Shown piece after piece: positions 55,628-64,000 of a stretch of DNA of 64,000 nt. This DNA comes from Thiohalocapsa sp. (GTDB lineage Bacteria > Pseudomonadota > Gammaproteobacteria > Chromatiales > Chromatiaceae): the NCBI GenBank assembly GCA_021736785.1, contig JAIPFF010000012.1, positions 1-64,000 on the forward strand, given 5' to 3'. The notes under the pieces are model-generated. The model was not told the origin of the DNA, did not search any database, and saw nothing but the letters and a program-made list of their open reading frames with translations. Numbering within the stretch: position 1 is the first letter of the stretch; each line of letters opens with the position of its first letter. The position numbers were made by a program, and so were the translations under genes.

Positions 55628-56587
55628 TCAGGCCGCGTCTCCGGCAGCCCGACGCAGCGGCGCCTCGGCCGCGGCCACTTGGCTGCCTTGGCGCGTGCCG
55701 CGGCGGCGCAGCTCGTTTTCGATGCCGTTGAGCACGGCCCATTTCTTTGCGCACCACTCCGGCGCCAGCAAGATCTCGCGCCCGGCGGTGCCGGTGACGC
55801 GGTGGTAAACGATTTCGGGCGGGGTGCGCTCGATCAGGTCGGCGGCCGTCGCGATATAGGCCTCCATGGTCATCGGCCGGTACTCGCCGCGCCGCCACTG
55901 ATGGGCCAACAACGTCTGCCGCACCACGTGCAGCGGATGCAGCTTCAGTCCGTCGGTACCGAGGTCCAGTACCCGCTCGAGGCTTGCCTGCGCTGCGTCG
56001 CCATCCTCGCCGGGCAGGCCGACGATCAGGTGCGTGCACACGGGCAGGCGCCGCATTCTGGCGGCGCGCACCGCGCGCCGGTAATCGGCGAAGTCGTGGC
56101 CGCGATTGACCCGTACCAAGGTCCGGTCGAAGGCCGATTGCAGCCCGAGCTCGAGCCAAACCTCGTTGCCCTCGGCGCGCAGCTCCGCCAACAAGTCCAG
56201 CACCGCCTCGGGCACGCAGTCCGGGCGTGTGCCCACCGAAAGGCCGATCACATCCGGCTCGGCCAGCGCCTGCCGGTAGAGCGCTCCGAGCCGCGCGACG
56301 TCGTCGTAGGTGTTGGTGTAGGCCTGGAAGTAGGCCAAGAAGCGTGCCGCCCCGGTACGTTTGCTCAGCACGCGCCGGCCCGCGGCGATCTGCTCCGCCA
56401 CAGACGGTGCACGCTGCGCGTTGGGGCTGAAGGAGACGTTGTTGCAGAAACTGCAGCCGCCGCGGCCCTTGCTGCCGTCGCGATTGGGGCAGGTAAAGCC
56501 GGCGTGGATCGCGAGCTTATGTACCCGCTCGCCGTAGCGGCGCAGCAAGTCGACGCCGAATGTATTGACTCGGTCGGATAGCGCCAT
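55628..56587 (-). CDS. TIGR01212-family radical SAM protein (YhcC-like)
   Basis: The 319-residue protein has the radical SAM cluster motif in CPNRDGSKGRGGCSFC (CxxxxxxxxxxxxCxxC), which with its long first spacing is diagnostic for the YhcC group of the Elp3-type family. The VGTRPDC and LELGLQSAFDRTL segments follow. Function is unknown; relatives are often close to anaerobic or redox genes, as here beside ubiU/ubiV. Start ATG at 56587. Confidence 0.88.
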   Translation of the reverse strand: MALSDRVNTFGVDLLRRYGERVHKLAIHAGFTCPNRDGSKGRGGCSFCNNVSFSPNAQRAPSVAEQIAAGRRVLSKRTGAARFLAYFQAYTNTYDDVARLGALYRQALAEPDVIGLSVGTRPDCVPEAVLDLLAELRAEGNEVWLELGLQSAFDRTLVRVNRGHDFADYRRAVRAARMRRLPVCTHLIVGLPGEDGDAAQASLERVLDLGTDGLKLHPLHVVRQTLLAHQWRRGEYRPMTMEAYIATAADLIERTPPEIVYHRVTGTAGREILLAPEWCAKKWAVLNGIENELRRRGTRQGSQVAAAEAPLRRAAGDAA

Positions 56588-56836
56588 GCGTCAGCGAAGC
56601 GGCCCCGGTTGCAATTGTATGAGAGAAAACAACAAACTTCGCAGGGTCTGGCCGGTTGCACAATGATGGGCGTCAACGGCGCCGATGTCGGCGCGGACTC
56701 GGCAGAGGCGGTGCCCGATGCCGGCACAGCGCCCGCTGCCATGCCCCTCGCGCTTGCGCTGCGGCAATCCGTGACCTTGATGGTTTCGGTATCCTTCCCC
56801 GGGCGCCATGTCAGACCCTCCGGAGCGCGTAGAGCC

Positions 56837-57265
56837 ATGCATGTCAGTCTCGACACCCTCTCGCTTGCCACCACCGAGCCCATCCAAGTGCTCGACATCA
56901 CCGACCGCGTGCGCGCCTGCTGCGCCGCCAGCGGTTTGCGCGACGGGCTGGTGACGGTGATCTCGCGCCACACCACCGCGCGCGTCAACTTGAACGAGCG
57001 TGAAGCCCAGCTGCAGCGCGACATGGTCACGTTCCTGAAGCGGTTGGTACCGCGCGATGGCGACTATCTGCATAACCTCGCGCCGGTGGATGATCGCGAC
57101 AACGCACATTCGCACCTGCTCGGCCTGTTCATCAACGCCTCCGAGACGATTCCGGTGGTCGACGGCGAGCTCCTGCTCGGCGGCTGGCAGTCCCTATTCT
57201 TCATCGAGCTCGACGGACCGCGCGCCGAGCGCTCCGTCACGCTGCGCTTCGTCGGGGAGGCTTGA
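56837..57265 (+). CDS. YjbQ/UPF0047-family protein
   Basis: The 142-residue protein has the YjbQ pattern. DITDRVRACC is followed by GLVTVISRHTTARVNLNE (the conserved His-Thr-Thr-Ala and Asn-Glu), then HNLAPVDDRDNAHSHLLGLFI with the conserved His cluster and the end LGGWQSLFFIELDGPR. Members show weak thiamine-phosphate synthase activity, but the natural role is unsettled. The ATG at 56837 fits the family length. It precedes the RuBisCO-like gene by 3 bp, so the two are probably co-transcribed. Confidence 0.88.
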   Translation: MHVSLDTLSLATTEPIQVLDITDRVRACCAASGLRDGLVTVISRHTTARVNLNEREAQLQRDMVTFLKRLVPRDGDYLHNLAPVDDRDNAHSHLLGLFINASETIPVVDGELLLGGWQSLFFIELDGPRAERSVTLRFVGEA

Positions 57266-57268
57266 GTC

Positions 57269-58561
57269 ATGCGTACCGAGGACATCGACGGTTTTTTCGC
57301 GAGCGCGTCGTCGCTCGATGCGGACGACTATCTGCTGCTCGACTACTCCTTCGAATGCTCGGGCGATCCCCGTACCGCGGCCGCGCACCTGTGCAGCGAG
57401 CAGTCCACGGCACAATGGGCGCGGGTCGATGTCGACGAGGACTACCGCCCGCGCTTCGCCGCCAAGGTGCTCGATCTGGAGGTCGAGACCGTGCTCTCGG
57501 AGACCAGCTATGTGCTGAGCCCGCGGGTCTCGGGACCGGTCAGCGTCTGCCGCGTGCGTATCGCCCATCCGCATGCCAACTTCGGCCCGCGGATTCCCAA
57601 CCTGTTGAGCGCGGTGCTCGGCGAAGGGGCTTATTTCGCGCCGGATGTCCCGATCATCAAGCTGCTCGATATCCAGTTTCCGGCGTCCTTTCTCGACGCC
57701 TTCGACGGCCCGCAGTTCGGCATCGAGGGGCTGCGCGCGCGCTTCGGGATTCACGACCGGCCTTTCTTTCTCGGCGTCATCAAGCCCAACATCGGGCTCG
57801 CGCCGGAACCCTTCGCCGAGATCGGCTACCAAGGCTGGCTCGGCGGACTCGATATCGCCAAGGACGACGAGATGCTGGCCGATCCGCACTGGTCACCGCT
57901 GGCCGAGCGCTCGGCCTTACTCGGCGCAGCGCGCTTGAAGGCGGAGCGCGAGAGCGGCGAATCGAAAATCTATCTGGCCAATATCACCGACGAGGTGGAC
58001 CGCTTGATCCCGCTGCACGATTTGGCAGTGGGTAACGGCGCGAACGCAGTCATGGTCAACGCGCTGCCGGTGGGACTGAGCGCCGTGCGCATGCTGCGCC
58101 GCCACGCGAAGGTGCCGTTATTCGCCCACTTTCCGCTCATCGCGGCCTTCAGCCGGTTGCCGCTCTACGGTGTGCATACGCGCGTAATGACCAAACTGCA
58201 GCGGCTCGCCGGCTATGACGCCATAATCATGCCGGGCTTCGGCCCGAGGATGATGACCTCGGAGGACGAAGTCTCGGAAAACATCGCCGCCTGCATCGAG
58301 CCCATGGGTGCAATCAAGCCGGCGCTGCCGGTGCCCGGGGGCAGCGATTCCGCCGCGACGTTGGAGCGGGTTCACCGAAAAGTGGGCAGCGCGGACTTCG
58401 GCTTCGTGCCGGGGCGCGGGGTATTCGGTCATCCAATGGGGCCGCGGGCCGGTGCCGCCAGCATCCGACAGGCTTGGGATGCGATCGCTGCCGGCATTCC
58501 CGTCGCCGACTACGCCTCGGGGCATCCCGAGCTCTCCGCCGCGCTCGCACGCTTCGGCTAG
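57269..58561 (+). CDS. RuBisCO-like protein, type IV (IV-Photo)
   Basis: The 430-residue protein matches the Chlorobium/Allochromatium type RLP. It begins [12 protein letters not shown], with [16 protein letters not shown] and [14 protein letters not shown]. The catalytic lysine is kept in GVIKPNIG (K172), as is the carbamylation site in [10 protein letters not shown] (K198, D200, E201). The loop-6 lysine of true RuBisCO is replaced ([12 protein letters not shown]), so it should not fix CO2. In green sulfur bacteria loss of this protein disturbs sulfur oxidation. It lies after the YjbQ-family gene. No small-subunit gene is nearby. Confidence 0.92.
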   Translation: MRTEDIDGFFASASSLDADDYLLLDYSFECSGDPRTAAAHLCSEQSTAQWARVDVDEDYRPRFAAKVLDLEVETVLSETSYVLSPRVSGPVSVCRVRIAHPHANFGPRIPNLLSAVLGEGAYFAPDVPIIKLLDIQFPASFLDAFDGPQFGIEGLRARFGIHDRPFFLGVIKPNIGLAPEPFAEIGYQGWLGGLDIAKDDEMLADPHWSPLAERSALLGAARLKAERESGESKIYLANITDEVDRLIPLHDLAVGNGANAVMVNALPVGLSAVRMLRRHAKVPLFAHFPLIAAFSRLPLYGVHTRVMTKLQRLAGYDAIIMPGFGPRMMTSEDEVSENIAACIEPMGAIKPALPVPGGSDSAATLERVHRKVGSADFGFVPGRGVFGHPMGPRAGAASIRQAWDAIAAGIPVADYASGHPELSAALARFG

Positions 58562-58673
58562 GAGCATCCTCGAAGCCGACCCTGACCGGTCGCGAATCGA
58601 GCGAGCCGCCGGCCGCGCCCATCGGCGCTGCCGGCGGCAGACATCGCGCCCGCGCCGCTCGGCGGGCTCGCGC

Positions 58674-59741
58674 TCAGGAGCGTTCGTTCAGCCAGTTGCC
58701 GATGGCCGGCGTGACTTCCTTCTGGGCTTTGCCGCTGACGTAGATGCCGATGTGCCCGCCCGGGAATGCGAGCTCGGTGTAGTCCTGGCTGCCGGTCAGG
58801 CCGTTCAGGGCCTTGGAGGCGTCCGGCGGCACCAAGTGATCCTGCATCGCATAGATATTCAGCACAGGGCAGGTGATCTGCTTCAGGTCCACCGGCCGGT
58901 CGCCGAGCATCACCGTGCCGTTCAACAGCTTGTTATCTTGGTAAAAATCCTTGATGAACTGGCGGAACGTCTCGCCGGCCTGATCCGGGCTGTCGAAGAT
59001 CCACTTCTCCATGCGCAGGAAGTTCTTCACCTTATCCGGGTTGTCGAGCACGTCGACCATGTTCACGTACTTCTGCCCGGTCAGGCTGAACGGCTTCAGC
59101 GACAGGAAAGTCCAATTCAGCAGCTCGCCCGGCACATTGCCCATGGTGTCCACGGCCAAGTCGATGTCGATATTCTGCACCCAGGACGACAGCAGATTGT
59201 CCGGCGTCTTGAAATTCACCGGCGTGACCATCGTGACCAGGTTGCGGACCTTCTCCGGATGCAGCGCGCTATACATCAGACTGAAGGTGCCGCCTTGGCA
59301 AATGCCCAGGATGTTGATCTTGTCGACGCCGTGGGTCTCGCGGATGTGGTCCACGCAGCGGTCGATGTAGCCGTTGATGTAGTCGTCGAGGGTCAGCGAT
59401 CGGTCGGCCTGGTCCGGGTAGCCCCAGTCGATCAGATACACGTCCTGGCCCGTCGCGAGCAGGCCCTTGATCGTGGAGCGGTCCTCCTGGATGTCCGTCA
59501 TGTACGGGCGGTTGACCAACGCATAGACGACCAGCAGCGGAACCTGCTGTTGGGCGACCTCAGAGGGGCGCTGGTAGCGGTAAAGGACCAGCTTGTCTTC
59601 GCAATAGACGGCATCTTTCGGCGTGACGCCGGTGTCGATGGGGCCCGCGTTGAGCAGGTTCTCCATGCCCTCACCCAGCTTGCGGCTGTAGTCGAGCATT
59701 TCCTCGCTGAGCTTGTCCGGACGGATTTCGATAGGGAACAC
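58674..59741 (-). CDS. phaC: Class III polyhydroxyalkanoate synthase, subunit PhaC
   Basis: The 355-residue alpha/beta hydrolase-type enzyme has the lipase-like box GICQGG with the nucleophile Cys near residue 148. The Asp is in YAMQDHLVPP (near 302) and the His in FPGGHIGIYVSG (near 330). This length and triad are those of class III synthases such as that of Allochromatium vinosum. With PhaE it polymerises 3-hydroxyacyl-CoA into storage granules. Downstream of phaE. Confidence 0.96.
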   Translation of the reverse strand: MFPIEIRPDKLSEEMLDYSRKLGEGMENLLNAGPIDTGVTPKDAVYCEDKLVLYRYQRPSEVAQQQVPLLVVYALVNRPYMTDIQEDRSTIKGLLATGQDVYLIDWGYPDQADRSLTLDDYINGYIDRCVDHIRETHGVDKINILGICQGGTFSLMYSALHPEKVRNLVTMVTPVNFKTPDNLLSSWVQNIDIDLAVDTMGNVPGELLNWTFLSLKPFSLTGQKYVNMVDVLDNPDKVKNFLRMEKWIFDSPDQAGETFRQFIKDFYQDNKLLNGTVMLGDRPVDLKQITCPVLNIYAMQDHLVPPDASKALNGLTGSQDYTELAFPGGHIGIYVSGKAQKEVTPAIGNWLNERS

Positions 59742-59859
59742 GTTGTTGGCCTCGTGGTGGTATCTGTATTAGATGCGGGTCCGTTGCGGCTGCGGTGTGC
59801 GAAACGGTTGCGTCGGCACGTTCCGCGCGGTCGGACCCCTGCGCTTGCCGCGGAATGCC

Positions 59860-60945
59860 TCAGGTCGAGGACGGCTTCGCGATTGTCTTCGCCACGGCTT
59901 TTTTGCGCGGCGCGGCCTTCTTCTTGGCGGCGTCCGCGCCAGAGGGCGTGGCGGCGGCGCTTGCGGACGGCGCATCGCCGGCCGGCACATGCGCAATGCG
60001 CCGCTTGATCATGTCGAGATCGCGGCGCAGTTGCTTGTTTTCGCGACGGGTCTCCTGCAGACGGTCCTGCAGCGTGCGCAGTTCGCTGCGGGTGGGCATG
60101 TTCATGGTGCCCAGGGTCTCGTCCACCATGACGGACATTCGTTTCTTCAGCGCCATCTGTGCGTTGACCAACTGGCCGTGGATGCGCGCGTACTCCGGCG
60201 TGCCGACTTCATCGGCGTAAACCGCTTCGCAGCAAGAGATCCAACTGTCGTAAAGGCTGCGTGCGGAGTCGATGGATTCGCCCTTCTCGGCCCGGCTCTG
60301 AACAAACTCGCGCATGCGCTCCACGGATTTCATGCCGAGCTTGTTGAAGAAGCCGGCGTATTCCTGCATCGCACGCTGATAATCGAGGTTGCGGCGGATC
60401 AGATCCTGGTACGAGGCTTGTTCCTCGCGGGTATAGCCCAGACCCGGCGCGGACAGCATACGGTTCATGCTGTCCTTGACTTGGTCATGCGGCATGTTGC
60501 GCAGGAAATCGCCCGGCACCGGCGACATCGAAGACATCATCCGCTGCCAGTTGTCGAGGGGCATTTCCCAAAACCCCATCATGCGGCGGACGCTTTCGTC
60601 CCCGTCGCCCAGGGCACCGGTGAACGCGTTCTGCATCTGCTCGAGGGTCTTGTTCAGCATCTCCCAGCCGTCGCTCGCGGTATCGGCGCCGGCCAGGGGC
60701 TTGGTGAACTGCTCCGCCATCGCGAAGAAGTTTTTGCCCTGGTCCATCATGCGCTGCATGAAGTCCTGCGCCGGGTTGCTGGCGGCCGGGGACACGGCGC
60801 GCCACCATTGCTCCATGGCGGCTTCCCATGGGCTTTGCTTCGGTGCGCTCATGCCCATGGCCTTCTGGCTCATCTCGGTCAGGCCTTCCCAATACTTCTG
60901 CTGCAATTTCAGCCAATCTTCGTTGAATAGGGTTTGTTTACTCAT
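59860..60945 (-). CDS. phaE: Class III polyhydroxyalkanoate synthase, subunit PhaE
   Basis: The 361-residue helical, methionine-rich protein matches PhaE. A Trp-rich N-terminus (NEDWLKLQQKYWEGL), a central NLDYQRAMQEYAGFFNKLG segment and a coiled coil near RTLQDRLQETRRENKQLRRD are visible. The C-terminal tail is lysine/alanine-rich and may touch DNA or granule surface. PhaE is required for PhaC activity. The phaE-phaC pair is divergent from phaA. Confidence 0.95.
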   Translation of the reverse strand: MSKQTLFNEDWLKLQQKYWEGLTEMSQKAMGMSAPKQSPWEAAMEQWWRAVSPAASNPAQDFMQRMMDQGKNFFAMAEQFTKPLAGADTASDGWEMLNKTLEQMQNAFTGALGDGDESVRRMMGFWEMPLDNWQRMMSSMSPVPGDFLRNMPHDQVKDSMNRMLSAPGLGYTREEQASYQDLIRRNLDYQRAMQEYAGFFNKLGMKSVERMREFVQSRAEKGESIDSARSLYDSWISCCEAVYADEVGTPEYARIHGQLVNAQMALKKRMSVMVDETLGTMNMPTRSELRTLQDRLQETRRENKQLRRDLDMIKRRIAHVPAGDAPSASAAATPSGADAAKKKAAPRKKAVAKTIAKPSST

Positions 60946-61244
60946 GTTTTATTCGCCCGGCGGGCGCTCCTCGGGTGATTTTATCCGGGAACCTAACACG
61001 GAAATTTGTGCACTGCAACAAAAGGCCGTAGACTCCGCACCAGCGCTCGTTAGGGCTGCTCGGCACGACTCCGTGCGCAGTCCGCCATTAAGCTAAGCTT
61101 GGCCACTCGTCGCGGTGTCGTTGCGAACTGCGAGACCTGCCGCGACTTGGCTCCCGCCACTCGGCCAACGCGGTCGAGGACGGCGCGCAAGCGAGCATTA
61201 CCTGAAAAAACGAATCTCTACCACCTACTTTCGGAGGAGCTCCC
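60946..61244. other. Divergent phaE / phaA control region
   Basis: The 299-bp region carries the promoters of both PHA transcripts. Its clearest element is the TGC-rich repeat at 61006-61021. The last 45 bp before phaA are AT-richer with GGAGG ahead of the phaA ATG. Confidence 0.5.
61006..61021. promoter_or_regulatory. Candidate PhaR operator between phaE and phaA
   Basis: TTGTGCACTGCAACAA is an imperfect palindrome (TTGTnGCA arms) with TGC/GCA elements like those bound by PhaR repressors in other bacteria. phaR is encoded 1.7 kb away. Confidence 0.4.
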
Positions 61245-62429
61245 ATGAGCGAAAAAGCCGTGATCGTCGCCGCAGCCCGCACCCCGGTCGGCAGTTTTGC
61301 CGGCAGCCTGGCATCGATGCCGGCCACCGCGCTGGGCACCGCTGTCGTCAAGGCCCTGCTGGAGCGCACGGGCATTGCGCCCGAGCAGGTCGACGAGGTC
61401 ATCCTCGGACAGGTGCTGACCGCCGGCGTCGGCCAGAATCCGGCGCGTCAGACCACGCTCAACGCGGGCCTGCCGCACAAGGTGCCGGCGATGACCATCA
61501 ACAAGGTCTGCGGCAGCGGTCTGAAGGCCGTTCACTTGGCGATGCAGGCGGTGGCCTGCGGGGATGCCGAGATCGTCATTGCCGGCGGTCAAGAAAGCAT
61601 GAGCCAGTCGTCTCACGTCGTACCCGGATCCCGCGACGGCAAGCGTATGGGTGACTGGAAAATGGTGGACTCCATGATCGTCGACGGCCTCTGGGACGCC
61701 TTCAACCAATGCCACATGGGCGTTACGGCGGAGAATATCGCAAAGAAATACGAATTCGCACGTGAGTTGCAGGACGCCTTTGCCGCGGATTCTCAGCAAA
61801 AGACCGAGGCCGCGCAGAAAGCCGGTCGCTTCGACGACGAGATCGTTCCCGTCGAGATCCCGCAGCGCAAAGGCGACCCGGTTGTCTTCTCCAAGGACGA
61901 ATTTCCCCGCGCCGGCACCACTGCCGAGAAGCTCGGCAAGCTGCGTCCCGCCTTCGATAGAGAGGGTACGGTGACGGCGGGCAACGCCTCGGGCATCAAC
62001 GACGGCGCCGCCGCGGTCGTGGTCATGAGCGAGTCGAAGGCGAAGGAGCTCGGTCTGAAGCCCATGGCACGCATCGCCGCATTCGCGAGCGCCGGTGTCG
62101 ATCCCGCCATCATGGGCACGGGCCCGATTCCGGCGTCCACCAAGTGCCTGGAGAAGGCGGGATGGAGCGTGGGCGATTTGGATCTGATCGAGGCCAACGA
62201 GGCCTTCGCCGCTCAGGCCATGTCGGTCAACAAGGACATGGGCTGGGATACCGATAAGGTGAATGTGAACGGCGGCGCCATCTCCATCGGTCATCCGATC
62301 GGGGCATCCGGCGCCCGCGTGCTGGTGACGCTGCTGCACGAGATGCAAAAGCGCGATGCCAAGAAAGGCTTGGCGACGTTGTGCATCGGCGGTGGCCAGG
62401 GCGTCGCGCTGGCGGTCGAGCGCGATTAA
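61245..62429 (+). CDS. phaA: Acetyl-CoA acetyltransferase (beta-ketothiolase)
   Basis: The 394-residue thiolase has the acyl-enzyme cysteine in [12 protein letters not shown] (near 89), the histidine in [14 protein letters not shown] and the second cysteine in [14 protein letters not shown]. It condenses two acetyl-CoA to acetoacetyl-CoA, the first step of polyhydroxybutyrate synthesis. A GGAGG ribosome binding site precedes the ATG. Acetoacetyl-CoA reductase (phaB) is not in the window, unless elsewhere on the chromosome. Confidence 0.95.
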   Translation: MSEKAVIVAAARTPVGSFAGSLASMPATALGTAVVKALLERTGIAPEQVDEVILGQVLTAGVGQNPARQTTLNAGLPHKVPAMTINKVCGSGLKAVHLAMQAVACGDAEIVIAGGQESMSQSSHVVPGSRDGKRMGDWKMVDSMIVDGLWDAFNQCHMGVTAENIAKKYEFARELQDAFAADSQQKTEAAQKAGRFDDEIVPVEIPQRKGDPVVFSKDEFPRAGTTAEKLGKLRPAFDREGTVTAGNASGINDGAAAVVVMSESKAKELGLKPMARIAAFASAGVDPAIMGTGPIPASTKCLEKAGWSVGDLDLIEANEAFAAQAMSVNKDMGWDTDKVNVNGGAISIGHPIGASGARVLVTLLHEMQKRDAKKGLATLCIGGGQGVALAVERD

Positions 62430-62479
62430 GCGTCACCGGAGACGGCGGCGGTCCAGCAGCGGGCCTGCCGCGTTCGCGA

Positions 62480-62508
62480 GCCGGCGGGCAGCGCGATGGC
62501 CCGCCGGC
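62480..62508 (+). terminator. Hairpin after phaA
   Basis: GCCGGCGGGC and GCCCGCCGGC pair perfectly over 10 bp around a 9-nt loop, 50 bp after the phaA stop. No T-run. Confidence 0.5.
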
Positions 62509-62717
62509 GGTGTCGGTCGGCCGCAAGGTGCGTGGGTCTTCGCCCGATTGTCGCGCGCGGCGCGGGCACCGCGGGCAGGGTGCCGCGCGGATGTGAAGGC
62601 TACCGGCCCGATGCGATCGACTTGCTTCCGACGGCGCACCGTCGCGGTCCGCCGCGGCCGCCGCGTACATCGTCTTCCCGCCTCGAGCCGTTCATGGGCT
62701 TGACCCGAGCCAGGGTA

Positions 62718-62749
62718 ACCGTACGAACGGTAGGTTAAACTTACGGTAA
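62718..62749. promoter_or_regulatory. ACGGTA repeat cluster upstream of phaR
   Basis: ACCGT-ACGA-ACGGT (62718-62731) is a perfect inverted repeat, followed 9 bp later by TTAC-G-GTAA (62741-62749). The cluster lies 17 bp before the first phaR ATG, where an operator would block transcription or initiation. Confidence 0.45.
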
Positions 62750-62765
62750 TGTCCCGCCCGTCGGA

Positions 62766-63245
62766 ATGCGCCTAATGTCCAGCGAACGCATCATCAAGAA
62801 GTACCCCAATCGGCGCCTATACGACACCGAGCTCAGCCGATACATCACGCTGGCCGACGTGCGCGATCTGGTGATGACGGGGGAGCCTTTCCGCGTGCTC
62901 GACACCGCGAACGACGCGGACCTGACCCGCTCTATTCTGCTGCAGATCATGCTCGAGGAGGAGACAGGCGGCGAGCCGCTGTTCACGGCGAGCATGCTGG
63001 CCCAGATCATCCGCTTCTACGGCGGCACGCTGCAGGGGCTGTTTGCGCGCTACCTGGAGCACTCGCTGGATTCCTTTGCCAGCCAACAAAAGCACCTGAG
63101 CGAAAACTGGGCAGATAATCCGTTCGAAGCCTTGAGCCGCATGACCCAGCGCAACGTCGAATTCTGGGCCGACGCGCAGAAAAATCTGCTGCGCGCGGCG
63201 GGCTTCGACGTGGAATCCCGCCCGGACGACGAGAAAAAGGACTGA
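62766..63245 (+). CDS. phaR: PHA accumulation regulator PhaR
   Basis: The 159-residue protein starts with the PHB/PHA DNA-binding domain (IIKKYPNRRLYDTELSRYITL, with the second half VLDTANDADLTRSILLQIMLEEE). A helical C-terminal half, probably granule-binding, follows. PhaR represses PHA genes and is titrated by growing granules. ATG at 62766 or 62775. The position after phaA and the operator-like sequences nearby fit an autoregulated PHA locus. Confidence 0.93.
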   Translation: MRLMSSERIIKKYPNRRLYDTELSRYITLADVRDLVMTGEPFRVLDTANDADLTRSILLQIMLEEETGGEPLFTASMLAQIIRFYGGTLQGLFARYLEHSLDSFASQQKHLSENWADNPFEALSRMTQRNVEFWADAQKNLLRAAGFDVESRPDDEKKD

Positions 63246-63506
63246 CCGGCGAGTCTTGCCGATCGACAGTCAAGGCGCCGACCGCGGCCGGTATCTCGGC
63301 AACCGCGCGATCGGCGTCCGTTGCCGGTCGGTTTTCGGTCGCATCCCAGCCGGCCGTCCGCGAGAGAACCCCGGGACGAGCCGGCTGCAGCAGCACGCCG
63401 CGAGCGGCCTTTCCGCGGGGAGCGCTGCTGGCCGCCCCGGTGAAGCGTCCCGGGGTCCAAGGCCTGGATGGCCTCGGGCTTCCGATGAACTCGTGCCTCG
63501 ATAGCC
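63246..63506. other. Spacer between phaR and ribF
   Basis: The 261 bp between two convergent genes have high GC and no recognisable gene, hairpin with T-run or repeat. Confidence 0.4.
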
Positions 63507-64000
63507 TTAGGCTTCCCATCGTCGAGTACCGAGATACTGGCGGGCCGCCTCGGCGTCGCGCCCGATCTGCGCCTTCAACGCGTCGAAGGACTCGAACCGC
63601 TGCTCCTCGCGCAGCTTCAGCCTGAAGACAACCTCGAGATGTGCCCCGTAGAGGTCGCCTTCGAAATCGAACAAATGCACTTCCAGGCGATGATCGAGGC
63701 CTCCGACGGTGGGCCGCTTGCCGACGTTGGCCACTGCCGGCCAGGGTGCCGCGCCGATGCCGTTTACCTCCACCGCAAACACGCCGCTCACCGGACTGAA
63801 GCGCCGGTGCAGATTGATGTTCGCGGTCGGAAAGCCGATCGTGCGTCCGCGCTTGTCGCCGTGGGCGACGCGCCCGCAGATGCTGTAAGGCCGTCCGAGC
63901 AAGTGATGCGCATATTCGAGATCGCCCCGCTGCAGTGCCTCGCGCACGCGCGTGCTGCTGATGCGCTCGTCACCGTGCTTGATGGTGTGCAGATTCTCGA
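63507..64000 (-). CDS. ribF: Bifunctional riboflavin kinase / FAD synthetase, C-terminal part
   Basis: About 164 residues are visible, entering from the right edge. The frame is open to the last base (ENLHTIKHGDERISSTRVREAL), so the N-terminal FAD synthetase domain lies outside the window. The riboflavin kinase domain shows GRPYSICGRVAHGDKRGRTIGFPTANINL and the NVGKRPTVGG segment. It makes FMN and FAD. Confidence 0.94.
   Translation of the reverse strand, partial: ENLHTIKHGDERISSTRVREALQRGDLEYAHHLLGRPYSICGRVAHGDKRGRTIGFPTANINLHRRFSPVSGVFAVEVNGIGAAPWPAVANVGKRPTVGGLDHRLEVHLFDFEGDLYGAHLEVVFRLKLREEQRFESFDALKAQIGRDAEAARQYLGTRRWEA

Larger units (their letters stand above)
62430..62765 (+). other. 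Spacer between phaA and phaR
   Basis: The 336 bp contain no supported gene. A 10-bp GC hairpin (62480-62508) probably ends phaA, and an AT-richer patch with ACGGTA repeats (62718-62749) lies just before phaR. Confidence 0.5.

Noticed and set aside
57269-58561. Calling the RuBisCO-like gene a true cbbL/cbbM
   Set aside because: The loop-6 lysine is replaced and there is no small subunit or activase gene; the whole sequence follows the type IV-Photo pattern.

Overview
The window is a 64 kb stretch of high-GC gammaproteobacterial chromosome covering the replication origin and its flanks. Gene order and content suggest a purple sulfur bacterium (Chromatiales) or a close relative. The pointers are a RuBisCO-like protein of the phototroph type (IV-Photo), a two-subunit class III PHA synthase (phaE-phaC) with phaA and phaR, the oxygen-independent ubiquinone genes ubiT/ubiU/ubiV beside a type I IPP isomerase, and an ArsR repressor with the cysteine spacing of persulfide sensors. 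Species cannot be fixed from the sequence. I saw no tRNA, rRNA, insertion sequence, prophage or CRISPR array.

Layout. 0-7.6 kb: envC and the start of a secreted protein (minus), an ArsR regulator, a membrane rhodanese, secB-gpsA, trmL, a small coiled-coil protein and a lysine-aminomutase-like radical SAM enzyme. 7.7-14.2 kb: nitrogen control, with ntrB-ntrC, a DUF4124 protein and glnA behind a candidate sigma-54 promoter with upstream NtrC-like sites, then a cation diffusion facilitator. 14.5-19.2 kb: glyQ-glyS-mazG-like-gmhB-plsC. 19.2-29.99 kb: the origin region. gyrB, recF, dnaN and dnaA run leftward; rpmH-rnpA-yidD-yidC-mnmE run rightward. The dnaA-dnaN spacer carries a DnaA box, a run of DnaA-trios and an AT-rich stretch in the order of a basal unwinding system. 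Two parS sites lie inside recF.

30.3-31.8 kb: a small secreted protein with a sorting-type C-terminus, followed by a membrane protein with the Cys/Arg/His residues of exosortases. This looks like a one-enzyme, one-substrate sorting pair and is the most novel item in the window. 31.9-35.9 kb: a MoxR-DUF58-TgpA-type transglutaminase operon (minus). 36-40.5 kb: mnmG, a tiny coupled reading frame, rsmG, parA, parB. 40.7-47.9 kb: the complete F1Fo ATP synthase operon atpIBEFHAGDC; atpI probably starts at a rare ATT. 48-51.8 kb: a SlyD-like isomerase, glmU, glmS.

52.4-64 kb: idi, ubiT, then ubiU-ubiV and a YhcC-type radical SAM protein (minus), a YjbQ-family protein, the RuBisCO-like protein, phaE-phaC (minus), and divergently phaA and phaR. 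The window ends inside ribF (minus). ParA/ParB encoded 15 kb from the recF parS sites, together with DnaA, DnaN and the origin, form a compact replication and segregation locus. The right end groups isoprenoid/quinone, anaerobic and carbon-storage functions.
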